Source: Antilocapra americana (lineage: Eukaryota; Chordata; Mammalia; Artiodactyla; Antilocapridae). Taken from it: a DNA stretch of 64,000 nucleotides. This document shows positions 46,998 to 57,599 of the stretch, in pieces. A program made the translations under genes and the position numbers. Position 1 is the stretch's first letter, and each line of letters opens with the position of its first letter. Below the pieces are notes generated by a model. That model ran no database searches and was not told the DNA's origin. It worked only from the letters and a program-made list of their open reading frames with translations. The stretch lies in NCBI GenBank assembly GCA_007570785.1, contig ML664161.1, forward strand, positions 46,531,745 to 46,595,744, read 5' to 3'.

Positions 46998-47224
46998 TGT
47001 GTGGTATTGTGCTAAGTCTCTTCAGCCGTGTCTGACACTTTGTGACCCTACAGTCTGTGACTCACCAGGCTCCTCTGTCCATGGGATTCTCCTGGCAAGA
47101 ATACTGGAGTAGGCTGCCATTTCCTCCTCCAGGGGATCTTACCAACCCAGGGATCGAACTCAAGTCTGCTGTGTCTCCTGTACTGGGAGGAGTGTTCTTT
47201 ACCACCAGTGCCACCTAGGAAGCT
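46998..47224 (-). mobile_element. Bov-tA SINE
   Basis: Minus-strand copy ending in GCCACCTAGGAAGCT. The B-box complement GGGATCGAACTC (47151-47162) is nearly intact. It lies at the edge of, or inside, a Tigger-like remnant. Confidence 0.9.
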
Positions 47225-47300
47225 ATTTACTCTTTAAAAAGTTCCATATATAAGTAGAACTCTGCAGTTCAAACCCATATTGTTGAAGGGCCAATTGTAC
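47225..47300. mobile_element. Tigger/MER2-like DNA transposon end
   Basis: TCTGCAGTTCAAACCCATAT (47262-47281) and TTGAAGGGCCAATTGTAC (47284-47301) match the terminal region and inverted terminal repeat of Tigger-type mariner elements. Confidence 0.6.
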
Positions 47301-47387
47301 TTTGTTAGATATTTATGTAATATCTTATATAACCTGTATCTGTGTGTTTATATAAACATATAAGTAATATATGTGTGTGCAGATGTG

Positions 47388-48462
47388 TGTGTTAGTGTGT
47401 GTATCACACCATCGTGATTATCTGGGTCATGAAGACCTTTTTTGTACAGTTCTTCTGTGTATTCTTGCCACCTTTTCTTAATATTTTCTGCTTCTGTTAG
47501 ATCCATACCATTTCTGTCTTTTACTGAGCCCATCTTTGCATGAAATGTTCCATTGGTATCTCTAATTTTCTTGAGGAGGTCTCTAGTCTTTCCCATTCTG
47601 TTGTTTTCCTCTATTTCTTTGCAGTGATCACTGAGGAAGGCTTTCTTATCTGTCCTTGTTATTCTCTGGAACTCTGCATTCAAGTGGATATATCTTTCTT
47701 TTTCTCCTTGGCTTTTTGCTTCTTTTCTTTTCACAGCTATTTGTAAGCCCTCCTCAGACAGTCATTTTGCTTTTTTGCATTTCTTTTTCTTGGGGATGGT
47801 CTTGATCCCTGTCTCCTGTGCATTGTCATGAACCTCCATCCATAGTTCATCAGGTCAGATCTAGTCCCTTAAATCTATTTCTCACTTCCACTGTATAGTC
47901 ATAAGGGATTTGATTTAGGTCATACCTGAATGATCTAGTGGTTTTCCCCACTTTCTTCAATTTAATCTGAATTTGGCAATAAGGAGTTCATGATCTGAGC
48001 CATAGTCAGCTCCTGGTCTTGTTTTAACTGACTGTGTAGAGCTTCTCCCATCTTTGGCTGCAAAGAATATAATCAATCTGATTTCAGTGTTGACCATCTG
48101 GTGATGACCATGTGTAGAGTCTTGTGTTGTTGGAAGAGGGTGTTTACTATGACCAGTACATTCTCTTGGCAAAACTCTATTAGCCTTTGCTCTGCTTCAT
48201 TCTATACTCCAAGGCCAAATTTGCCTGTTACTCCAGGTGTTTTTTGACTTCCTACTTTTGCATTCCAATTCCCTATAATGAAAAGGACATCTTTTTTGGG
48301 TGTTTTTGGGTGTTAGTTCTAGAAGGTCTGGTAGGTCTTCATAGAACCATTCAACTTCACCTTCTTTAGCATGTTGGTCAGGGCATAGACTTGGATTACC
48401 GTGATATTGAATGGTTTGCCTTGGAAATGAAGAAATTATTCTGTCATTTTGAGATTGCATCC
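47388..48462 (-). mobile_element. BovB, inverted arm of a second rearranged copy
   Basis: The minus strand reads the endonuclease and linker regions, from endonuclease text at the junction (48462) back to the start of the RT region (47388). Frames 47348-47734 (linker), 47957-48172 (endonuclease C-terminus with the SDH motif as GSDHELL) and 48197-48484 (endonuclease middle) are visible. The sense arm starts at 48463 with about 75 bp present in both arms. The arrangement parallels 1151-4350. Confidence 0.85.
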
Positions 48463-49157
48463 AAGAATACACAGAACTGTACAAAAAAGATTTTCATGAC
48501 CCAGATAATCACAATGGTGTGATCATTCACCTAGAGCCAGACATCCTGGAATGTGAAGTGGGCCTTAGGCAGCATCACTATGAGATGGAATTCCAATTGA
48601 GTTCTTTCAAATCCTAAAAGATGATGCTGTGAAAGTGCTATACTCAATATGCCAGTAAATTGGGAAAACTCAGCAGTGGTCATAGGAACGGAAAGGGTCA
48701 GTTTTCATTCCAATACCTAAGAAAGGCAATGCCAAAGAATGCTCCAACTACTGCACAATTGCACTCATCTCACACACCAGTAAAGTAATGCTCAAAATTC
48801 TCCAATCCAGGCTTCAACAATACGTGAACCGTGAACTTTAAGATGTTCAAGCTGGTTTTAGAAAAGGCAGAGGAATCAGAGATCAAATTGCCAACATCCA
48901 CTGGGTCATCGAAAAAGCAAGAGAGTTCCTAAAAAATAGCTATTTCTGCTCTATTGACTATGCCAAAGCCTTTGATGGTGTGGACCACAACAAACTCTGA
49001 AAGATTCTTATAGAGATGGGAATACAAGACCACCTGACTCGCCTCTTGAGAATTCTGCATACAGGTCAGGAAGCAATGGTTAGAATTGGACATGGAACAA
49101 CAGACGGGTTCCAAATAGGGAAAGGATTACATCAAGGCTGTGTACTGTTACCCTGTT
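48463..49157 (+). mobile_element. BovB, sense arm of the second rearranged copy, 3'-truncated
   Basis: The plus-strand RT fingers and palm sequence begins with AAGAATACACAGAACTG and stops abruptly at 49157, before the YADD motif. The thumb and 3' UTR are absent. A normal twin-primed copy should keep its 3' end, so either a later deletion removed it or another mechanism acted. Confidence 0.85.
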
Positions 49158-49552
49158 TTGGTTGAGTGATGTCTTTGTTTTGAATAGCACAGTTTGTGTT
49201 TTGTTATGGGATTCTTGTCCCAGAAATTGATAGGTTTTATTTAACTATTGTAGCAGTTAGGTAGTTCTGTGGATGTGGAGCATATTAAAATGTACTTGTC
49301 TATATTTGTGATTATAAAAAATTCCTTCCATATTAAGACATACTATGGAGATTTATTTTAAATATTTATAGGATAATTATTTATTTTAACTCATAAGGAA
49401 ACAATGCTTAGCATAGAAGTTTGCAAGTTTTCCTGGGGAGATGAGGTGAACAAAAAGCAAAGTCATTAGCGTGAGTGTAGCTCCTTGTTTAAAGCATTGT
49501 AATATAAAATCCACACTTTATCTGTATAGCATTCCTGGGGAAATTCCAGTTT
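49158..49552. other. Unassigned sequence
   Basis: No gene or repeat recognised. Confidence 0.45.
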
Positions 49553-49566
49553 CAATGTCTTCAAAG

Positions 49567-49766
49567 TAGCCCACTTGGTAAAGAATCTGCCTGTAATTCA
49601 GGAGACCTGGGTTCAGTTCCTGGGTCTGGAAGATCCCCTGGAAAATGAAATGGCCACAGACTCCAGTGTTCTTGCCTAGAGTATCCCATGGACAGGGGAG
49701 CCTGGCAGGCTACAGTCCATGGGGTCACAAGAGATGGACATGACTTAGCAACTAAACCACCACTAC
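49567..49766 (+). mobile_element. Bov-tA SINE, head slightly truncated
   Basis: The usual GGCTTCCC start is missing; the element begins at TAGCCCACTTGGTAAAGAA. Flanks CAATGTCTTCAAA (49553-49565) and CA-TGCCTTCAAA (from 49767) form a diverged duplication. Confidence 0.88.
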
Positions 49767-49779
49767 CATGCCTTCAAAA

Positions 49780-50003
49780 CCTGTACCAATTTCTTGTTCT
49801 TGCCTCACCTTGCTTACCAGCTGCTTTAGAGATATAAGATCTTTCCCTTTTCTTGTTAAACTCTCACAATGTAATCTATTTCTTCAAAGTTGTCTCTACC
49901 CCTGATTACTTGTGAATCCTACTCTAACTTAGTCAATTCTATCAAAACCAAAAGCATAGGCCTAGAGTAGTTGCCTTGGGGGTATTTTCTTTCCAGGTCT
50001 TTA
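49780..50003. other. Unassigned sequence
   Basis: Nothing recognised. Confidence 0.4.
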
Positions 50004-50195
50004 GTGTGTCAGTTGTTCCGTCGTGTCCATCTTTTTGTGATCTACGGACTGTAGTCTGCCAGGCTCAGTCCATGGACTTCTCCAAGCAAGAATACTGGAG
50101 TGGATTGCCATTCCTTTCTCCAGGGGATTTTCCTTTCCCAGAGATTGAGCATTGCAGGCAAATCCTTTACCACCTTAGTCACCAGAGAAGCTCCC
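50004..50195 (-). mobile_element. Bov-tA SINE
   Basis: Minus-strand copy, tail first, ending near CACCAGAGAAGCTCCC. A deletion shortens the B-box side (GAGATTGAGCATTGCAGG). Confidence 0.88.
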
Positions 50196-50226
50196 AGCTC
50201 TTTACAGTATAGGCAATAATTCACTA

Positions 50227-50311
50227 TGTGTGCGTGGACTCAGTGGGTTAGTTGCATCTGACTCTTTGCAATCCTGTGGACTATAGCCCTCCAGGCTCCT
50301 CTGTCCATTTG
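50227..50311 (-). mobile_element. Bov-tA/BovB tail fragment
   Basis: About 85 bp of the 3' tail region of a SINE in minus orientation; the head is missing. Confidence 0.75.
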
Positions 50312-50716
50312 GTTCCTTGGTGAGTCTACTCTCTCTTTCTAAAATAGAAAAATGTAAACAATAATGTGGATTATGGGGCCTGAAGTGAGGTACTTAATCA
50401 AAGTACAGAGCCCACACAGACCGCAGAACAAGGCCTTCTCTTCCTCAGACACATAGAGCTCTAACTTCCTTTTGCATTCACACTTCCTGACTCCATCTGA
50501 GCAGCAACCACAGGGACAGCAGTATTGTCAGCAAAACTTCCTTTACAGTAAGGAAGAGGGCTAGAGTTGGGGTAGGGTGCAGCCAGATTCTCCATGAGAA
50601 CCCACTCTTCAGACTCAAGACTGTTCTCATTGTCCACAAAATGACCTCAGAAAGTCTCAGTTAATGCAGTTCAGCTTTCAAACATTTATACTAAATGTTT
50701 ATTGTTCATGGCAATT
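50312..50716. other. Unassigned sequence
   Basis: No gene or repeat recognised. Confidence 0.4.
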
Positions 50717-50729
50717 ATTATACAACATA

Positions 50730-50951
50730 TGCATGTATGCTAAGTTGCTTCCGTCGTGTCTGACTCTTTGCAATGCTATGGACTGTGGCCCACCAGGCTC
50801 CTCTTTCCTGGGATTCTCCTGGGAAGAATACTGGAGTGGGTTGCCATGCTCTCCTCCAGGGGATATTCTCAACCCAGAGATCAAACCTACGTCTCCTGTG
50901 TCTCCTGTGTTCTAGGTGGATTCTTTACCACTGAGCTACTAGGGAAGCCCT
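50730..50951 (-). mobile_element. Bov-tA SINE
   Basis: Minus-strand copy ending in ACTAGGGAAGCCC. The direct repeat ATTAT[A/G]CA[A/G]CATA lies at 50717-50729 and 50952-50964 (11 of 13). Confidence 0.92.
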
Positions 50952-50964
50952 ATTATGCAGCATA

Positions 50965-51429
50965 GTAACCAACAGTTTCATATATCCCAAACAATGGACC
51001 ATACAATTTGCATATCATGTTCTAGCATTGAAATGATACTGTATATGATGAATTTGTTAAACAAATATTACTTATACTATGATTTTTTTGCTGTTTCTTA
51101 GAGCAGTACTTGTACCCACCTAGTAATCTTAAGAGCTGTTATTCATAAGAAGTTGCCTTTTCCTTTTAAAATATTAGGAAACAGAAAAATAAAAACACAT
51201 GCAACTTTTAATAAAAATAAAAATTTAAAATATAAATGTATTTAAAAACTTAAAAATTAAATAAAAAACTATTCAAGAGCTCTGTGGTCATCTAGTTGGT
51301 GTATTAACCATATATTTTGTTTCCTTACTTTTTCTTACCATTTATTTTCTTTAATTTGATGCTTGATATCAGGGGCTTGGAGAAACACCCTCTCCAAGGG
51401 TTAACCAATAGCTAGAAATAGTAAACAAT
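50965..51429. other. Unassigned AT-rich sequence
   Basis: A-rich simple-sequence stretch at 51180-51270; nothing else recognised. Confidence 0.45.
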
Positions 51430-51830
51430 TCAGCTGTGAGTGCACTTTTCAAATACACGCTAACAATTCAGAGTCCACAATCCAACCACTTCCTTTATTG
51501 AGTTCTCACACTCTGGACTACTCTTCTCTTGCCCTATTCTCCCAGCTATCAGATAGCTAGGGGCAGTCCTTATACCTCCTAGCCATTGGAATTATTCAAA
51601 CTCCCCTAGCCTATGCCTGCTTACCCTGTGTTACCCCCTTTCTTCCTGTAGAAATCATGATAAAAGATTCTTGCTCACAGTTCTCCATTCTCCCTCTGCC
51701 TCCTAACCTGCCCTGCTGCTTCCCCATGTGGTCCTGCATGGTGTATTGTGCCCCTTCTTCTTGGGAATTGTGAGCAATAAACTGTTTTTTCAATGGCAAT
51801 ATTTCCTGATCTATTGGCAATAATATAACT
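51430..51830 (+). mobile_element. Possible solitary LTR, family unknown
   Basis: Pyrimidine-rich text runs into TTGTGAGCAATAAACTG (about 51768-51784), which looks like the R region and polyadenylation signal of an LTR. I cannot name the family, and no TG/CA borders or duplication are clear. Confidence 0.3.
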
Positions 51831-52209
51831 GAAATTTTCTATTAATATCCTATATTTTAAAACAGTTGACAGTGTAAAGAACTGGTATGGTGCTTCCAGT
51901 CCCCAGTTTGTATCCTATATAGAGTATTTGGGCCCTTGGCTCCTTCTTCTCACACTGGTGTCTGAGTCTTCTATCATGTTTCTTTCTGGACCAAATTTTT
52001 CTAACGGTGGGATTTTTCTCACTCCATCCATGCAGAAGAAGAGGACAGAAAGAATGTACACTGTGTCTCCTTCATGGTATAATGAAAAGAAGCCTCCTAA
52101 AGATTTTCAGAAACATATGTACCTCTAATGATCAAAAACAAATGAATGTTAACCATCACCAAGAGAACTGGTATTAAATATTGACATTTAGAAGGAATTT
52201 CATTCCAGT
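51831..52209. other. Unassigned sequence
   Basis: Frame 51928-52128 has no recognisable domain. Confidence 0.4.
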
Positions 52210-52219
52210 AAGGAATATA

Positions 52220-52436
52220 ATGGGGATTCACTGGTAGCTCAGTGGTAAAGAATCTCCTGCAATAAAAGGGATGTGGGTTTGATCCCTGGGTCAGGAATAA
52301 CCCTGGAGGAGGGCAGGGTAATTCACTCCAGTATTCTTTCCAGAAGAATCTCAGGGACAGAGGCACCTGGAAGGCTGTAGTCCATAGGGTCACAAAGAGT
52401 TGGGCACAACTGAAATGACTGAGCAGGCAGGCATGC
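52220..52436 (+). mobile_element. Bov-tA SINE
   Basis: Plus-strand copy with head TGGGGATTCACTGGTAGCTC. The direct repeat AAGGAAT[A/C]TA lies at 52210-52219 and 52437-52446 (9 of 10). The B box has one change (GGTTTGATCCC). Confidence 0.92.
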
Positions 52437-52740
52437 AAGGAATCTAGCAGAATGAAGAAATTGTCAGAGGCCTGATCACTCAACACTTGATTCAAATGAG
52501 GATTGGGTTACATGAATAAGCAAAAAACATTGGTGCCTAGAACCAGGATAAAACCCCAAAGAAGAAAAACAGTAAGTCAACTTCAAAGAGGAGTTACTTG
52601 ACCATAGATGAAGCTATTTTTGTATTTGTCCTTTGCAGAGATCATCTTTGTTCTAAAGGACTATGTGGGCCTATGCTTTCAGGAATGGATAAGTAACATC
52701 TGTGGAAAAATTAAGAAAAATTAAATATTTATGAAGATAT

Positions 52741-54345
52741 AGTAACAGAAGCAAAAGATATTAAGAAGAGGTAGAAAGAATACACAGAAGAACTGTACAA
52801 AAAAGATCTTCAGGACTCAGATAATCACATTGGTGTGATCACTCACCTAGAGCCAAACATCCTGGAATGGGGAGTCAAGTGGGCCTTAGAAAGTATCACT
52901 AGAAACAAAGCTAGTGGAGGTGATGGAATCCCAGTTGAGCTATTTCAAATCCTGAAAGATGATGCTGTGAAAGTGCTGCTCTCAATATGCCAGCAAGTTT
53001 GAAAACTCAGCAGTGGCCATAGGACTGGAAAAGGTCAGTTTTCATTCCAATCCCAAAGAAAGGCAATGCCAAAGAATGCTCGAACTACCGCACAATTGCA
53101 TTCATCTCACACGCTAGTAAATTAATGCTCAAAATTTTCCAGTCCAGGCTTCAGCAATATATGAACCGTGAACTTCCAGCTATTCAAACTGGTTTTAGAA
53201 ACAGCAGAGGAACCAGAGATCAAATTGCCAAGATCTGCTGAATCATCGAAAAAGCAAGGGAGTTTTAGAAAAACATCTATTCCTGCTTTATTGACTGTGT
53301 GGATCACAACAAACTGTGGAAAATTCTGAAAGAGATGGGAAAACCAGACCACCTGACCTGCCTGTTGATAAACCTGTATGCAGTCAGGAAGCAACAGTTA
53401 GAACTGGACATGGAACAACAGACTTGTTCCAAACAGGGAAAGGAGTATATCAAGGTTGTATATTGTCAGCCTGATTAATTAACTTATATGCAGAGTACAT
53501 CATGAGAAATGCTGGGCTGGAGGAAGCACAAGCTGGCATCAAGATTGCTGGGAGAAATATCAATAACCTCAGATATGCAGAGGACACCACCCTTATGGCA
53601 GAAAGTGAAGAATAACTAAAGAGCCTCTTGATGAAAGTGAAAGAGAAGAGTGAAAAAGTTGGCTTAAAGCTCAACATTCAGAAAACTAAGATCATGGCAT
53701 CTGGTCCCATCACTTCATGGCAAATAGATGGGGAAACAGTGCAAACAGTGGCTATTTTTCTGGGCTCTAAAATCACTGCAGATGGTGATTGTAGCCATGA
53801 ATTTAAAAGACACTTACTCCTTGGAAGGAAATTTATGACCAACCTAGACAGCATATTGAAAAGCAGAGACATTACTTTGTCAACAAAAGTCTGTCTAGTC
53901 AAGGCTATGGTTTTTCCAGTAGTCATGTATGGATGTGAGAGTTGGACTATAAAGAAAGCTGAATGCAGAAGAATTGATGCTTTTGAACTGTGGTGTTGGA
54001 GAAGACTCTTGAGAGTTCCTTTGACTGCAAGGAGATCCAACCAGTCCAGACTATAGGAGATCAGTCTTGGGTATTCATTGGAAGGACTGATGTTGAAGCT
54101 GAAGCTTCAATACTGCGGCCACCTGATGTGAAGAGCTGACTCATTGGAAAAGACCCTGATGCTGGGAAAGACTGAGGGCAGGAGGAGAAGGGGAAGACAG
54201 AGGATGAGATGGTTGGATGGCATCACTGACTCAATAGACATGGGTTTAGGTCGACTCTGGGAGTTGATGGACAGGGAGGCCTGGCATGCTGCACTTCAGG
54301 GGGTCACGACAAGTTGGACACTACTGAGTGACTGAACTGATTGAA
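52741..54345 (+). mobile_element. BovB, 5'-truncated copy (1.6 kb)
   Basis: Plus-strand copy from the linker region to the 3' terminus. The thumb and C-terminal frame 53628-54056 is open for 142 codons, and 54144-54335 follows. The catalytic YADD is changed: the frame near 53573 reads YAED, so the second aspartate pair is broken. Motif A is deleted around 53290-53300 (FIDY joined to CVDH-like text). It cannot have been active in this state. Confidence 0.92.
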
Positions 54346-54499
54346 TGAGACTGATCAATATAATTAATAGGGGGCTAAAAACATGTTTGAAGACATTGCC
54401 ATTGGTTACAAGTATTGTCCCTCAAATTACTTGCAATGATAAGAAGACCTATTGGGTAGATTCTCAAAGCCTCCATTGTATGATTTAGAAAAAATATAT

Positions 54500-55079
54500 T
54501 GTTGTCCAGTCACTCAGTCATATCCAACTCTTTACATCCTCTTGGACTGCAGCATGTCAGGCTTCCCTGTTCTTCACTATCTCTTGAGTTTGCTCAAACT
54601 CATGTCCATTGATTCAGTGATGCTATCCAACCATCTCATCCTCCTTCTCCTCCTGCCTTCAATCTTTCCCAGCATCAGGGTCTTTTCTAAGGAGTTGGCT
54701 GTTCCTATCAGGTGACCAAAATATTGGAGTTTCAGCTTCAGCATCAGTCCTTCCAGTGAATATTCAGGCTTGATTTCGCTTGGGATTGACTAGTTTGATC
54801 TCCTTGCAGTTCAAGGGACTCTTAAAGGTCTTCTCCAGAACCACAGTTTGAGGGCATCAGTTCTTAGTTGCTCAGCATTCTTTATGTTCCCACTCTCACA
54901 TCTGTACATGACTATTGGAAAAACCTCAGCTTTGACTATATGGACCTTTGTTGGCAAAGTGATGTCTCTGCTTTTTAATACACTGTCTAGGTTTGTCATA
55001 GCTTTTCTTCTGAGGAGCAAGCATCTTTTAATTTCAAGGCTATAGTCATTGTTTGAAGTGATTTTGGAGCCCAAGAAAA
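54500..55079 (-). mobile_element. BovB 3' end, opposite orientation to its neighbour
   Basis: About 580 bp of 3' UTR and thumb in minus orientation, 155 bp downstream of the plus-strand copy's 3' end. The two form a tail-to-tail inverted repeat. Frame 54811-55074 is the thumb region. Confidence 0.9.
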
Positions 55080-55214
55080 GAATACATAATAAAAGTATAT
55101 AATAATGCCTTAAATAAAGTTTTGATTTAAGTTACCAAACATGATGAAAATTAAAGGATAACCAGATGACACAGTGTTACACATGCAGTATGTACTCAGT
55201 AAATATTTATTTTC

Positions 55215-55430
55215 AGCCTGACTGTAACATTAACTAGCTGTAGGACAAAGAGTAAATTCCTTGACCTCTGTGCCTCACTTTGTTCAGGGTAATAATAGAA
55301 CTCACTTTATAGTTCTATAAACTAATATATAACTATTATTATAGTTCTATTTGTAGTTTGTTATGAGGACTATATGAATCAATACATGTAAATTTGCTTT
55401 AAAAATATTTCTTACAAATAGTAAATCATG
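55215..55430 (+). mobile_element. MIR SINE remnant
   Basis: AACTAGCTGTAGGACAAAG (55233-55251) followed by CTCTGTGCCTCACTTTG (55266-55282) is the MIR core. A short TATAGTTCTAT repeat expansion occurs at 55310-55350. Confidence 0.7.
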
Positions 55431-55942
55431 TCCACTATATATTTATTTCCTTGTTTTGGAATTGCCTCTGGAAGTTGTGGTACATTCTTTTAAAAAATCT
55501 GAATGGTTGTCTTTAGAAGTGGATCTGGATATTTCTGGGTAGACAAATGTTACTATAAAATAATGCCTTAAATATTTTTATAGGTTATACCAGTTTTTAA
55601 ACTGGGAGATTAAAATACTGATGTTAAGAAAGAGACAATTATGAACGTAGATCTAATGGGATAATAGATTTTAGCAGATTCTTATACTACAAAGTATGTA
55701 ACTTAGAAGATGTGTAAGTCAGAATGTTTAAAGAGAAAAAATTGGGTTATTAGCCAAGTGATTTTTTGTTTGTTTGGTTTTTTTAAGAAAAAACATTGAG
55801 AGGAAAGGACTGATATGCCAATCAGTGCTCAGAATTTGGAGGCCAGAGGAATATCTATGACTATCTTCCCAGTGTGCATATCAGGGGAGGGGAAAGAGGT
55901 AAGGAAGGACACCCAAGTACTGAGTGGAAGATAAAGGTCTCC
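55431..55942. other. Unassigned sequence
   Basis: No gene or repeat recognised. Confidence 0.45.
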
Positions 55943-56309
55943 TGTGTTTCTCTTCATATAGCTTTCTAAGGCTGCTGGAATAAAATATCACAGCCACATG
56001 ACTTAAGCAACAGAAATTTATTGTTTCACATTCTGAAGGCTAGAAGTCCCAAGGTCTAGGTGTCAGCAGGGTTAGTTGCATCTGAAGGTTGTGAAGGGAA
56101 TGTGTTTGATGATTTTCCTAGCTTCTGGTGGTTTGCTTGCAATTTTTAGTGTTCCTTGGCTCGTAGAAGCATTTCTGTATTTCATCTTCAGTCTCTGTCT
56201 TCATCTTCACACATGTTCTCCTGTGTATACATCTGTGGAAAATTTCTCCTCTTATTCAGGAATTTGGTCATATTGGATTAAGGCCCATCCTAATAACCTC
56301 ATGTATGCA

Positions 56310-56497
56310 TGGTGCGTATCACGTCACTTCAGTCATGTCTGACTGTTTGCAAGGCTATGGACTGTAGCCCACCAGGTTCCTCTCTTCATGGGACTCTCCA
56401 GGCAAGAATACTGTAGTGGGTTGACATGCTTTCCTCCAGGGGATCTTCCCAATCCAGGGATCAAATCAGTGGCTCCTGCATTGCAAGCTGATTCATT
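56310..56497 (-). mobile_element. Bov-tA SINE, head missing
   Basis: Minus-strand SINE from its tail to GCATTGCAAGCTGATTC, where it stops and the L1 tail begins. The tRNA-like head is not found after the L1, so it was lost or never copied. Confidence 0.85.
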
Positions 56498-56728
56498 TTT
56501 TAAAAAATATATATATTTATTTATTTTCTTTACATTATTGTGTTGATTTTGCCATACATTGACATGAATCCACCATGGGTATACATGTGTTCCCCTTCCA
56601 GAACCCCTCTCCCACCTCCCTCCCAATTCCATCCCTCTGGGTCATCCCAGTGCACCAGCCCTGAGCACCCTGTATCATGCATCAATCCTGGGCTGGTGAT
56701 TCATTTCACATATGATAATTTACCCTAG
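56498..56728 (-). mobile_element. L1 3' UTR fragment
   Basis: About 230 bp of ruminant L1 3' UTR in minus orientation, starting at its T-rich tail complement. Severely 5'-truncated: no ORF2. Confidence 0.85.
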
Positions 56729-57329
56729 TAATCTCCATTTAACTAATTATATCTGCAATGACTCTGCTTCCAAATAAGGTCACATTCTGAGGTAATGGGG
56801 GTTAGGACCTCAGTGTTTGATTTTGGGATTCAGGGGGCACAATTCAACACATAACACCTCTGTTTAGGGAAAATTAGTTGATGATGGTACTTGGGGTCAC
56901 TGGAATGTTGAAATTAGGCAGGAGATAAGCATAAGACCTCAAAATAGAAACCAAATGAAGGTCAGTGCTTACAGAAGATAAGCATGCATTCTTATCTCCC
57001 TGGCTTCTCACAGGAAAAACACCCCCTGTTTTCTTCTTTATCTGAGTTCTGCCTTTTAAAGCTGAGAACAGTTTCCAACTTCTTCATGAAGTCTTGTTAG
57101 AGCACATAAGCCCTTTGTTTCTTTTTACCACATTTAAATACCTACCATCCTATTGTTAGGAGAACTTACTTGTTATGTGTGGGAACATGGTTGAACCATA
57201 TGAAACTGATGGCATTAAGCCATTTTTGACCAACAAAAACTGCAGTTTAATATTTCACTCCTAATACTTGCATTAAAATAGTGAAGATCCTGAGACTCTG
57301 AAATTAAGAGTCTATTCCAAACAGTAGAT

Positions 57330-57590
57330 TTAGGACCCAGATCCTGGGCAAGGCAACTATGCCTCAGTTTTTTTAATCTGTAAAATGGAAAGGTTAATAT
57401 TACCAATCTCATAGGATTGTTGGAAGATTAATATGCTAATATATACATATATTTGTCCATGGGGTCGTAAAGAGTTGGACATGAATTAGTGACTAAACAA
57501 CAACTATGACGGTGCTGTAATAGTGCTATGACAATCCATAATTGTTAGCTATTACTGTTGTTATTATTGTTATTTAAGATTCATCCTTCA
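57330..57590 (+). mobile_element. MIR SINE remnant with an inserted BovB/SINE tail
   Basis: TTAATCTGTAAAATGGAAAGG (57374-57394) is the MIR core. The MIR end (TAGCTATTACTGTTG near 57548) resumes after a short BovB-like tail at 57456-57512. Confidence 0.65.
57456..57512 (+). mobile_element. BovB/Bov-tA 3' tail fragment
   Basis: TCCATGGGGTCGTAAAGAG and the following tail ending in ACAACAAC. Only about 57 bp; an extreme 5' truncation. Confidence 0.8.
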
Positions 57591-57599
57591 TTAAGCAGA

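Larger units (their letters stand above)
55943..56856 (-). mobile_element. MLT1 LTR, interrupted
   Basis: Reverse-strand MLT1. Its terminal region lies at 55965-56060 (AACAGAAATTTATTG) and the opposite end at 56765-56856 (AATAAGGTCACATTCTGAGG, GGGGTTAGGACC). It is broken at about 56305 by SINE and L1 sequence and resumes near 56729. No internal retroviral genes. Confidence 0.72.
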
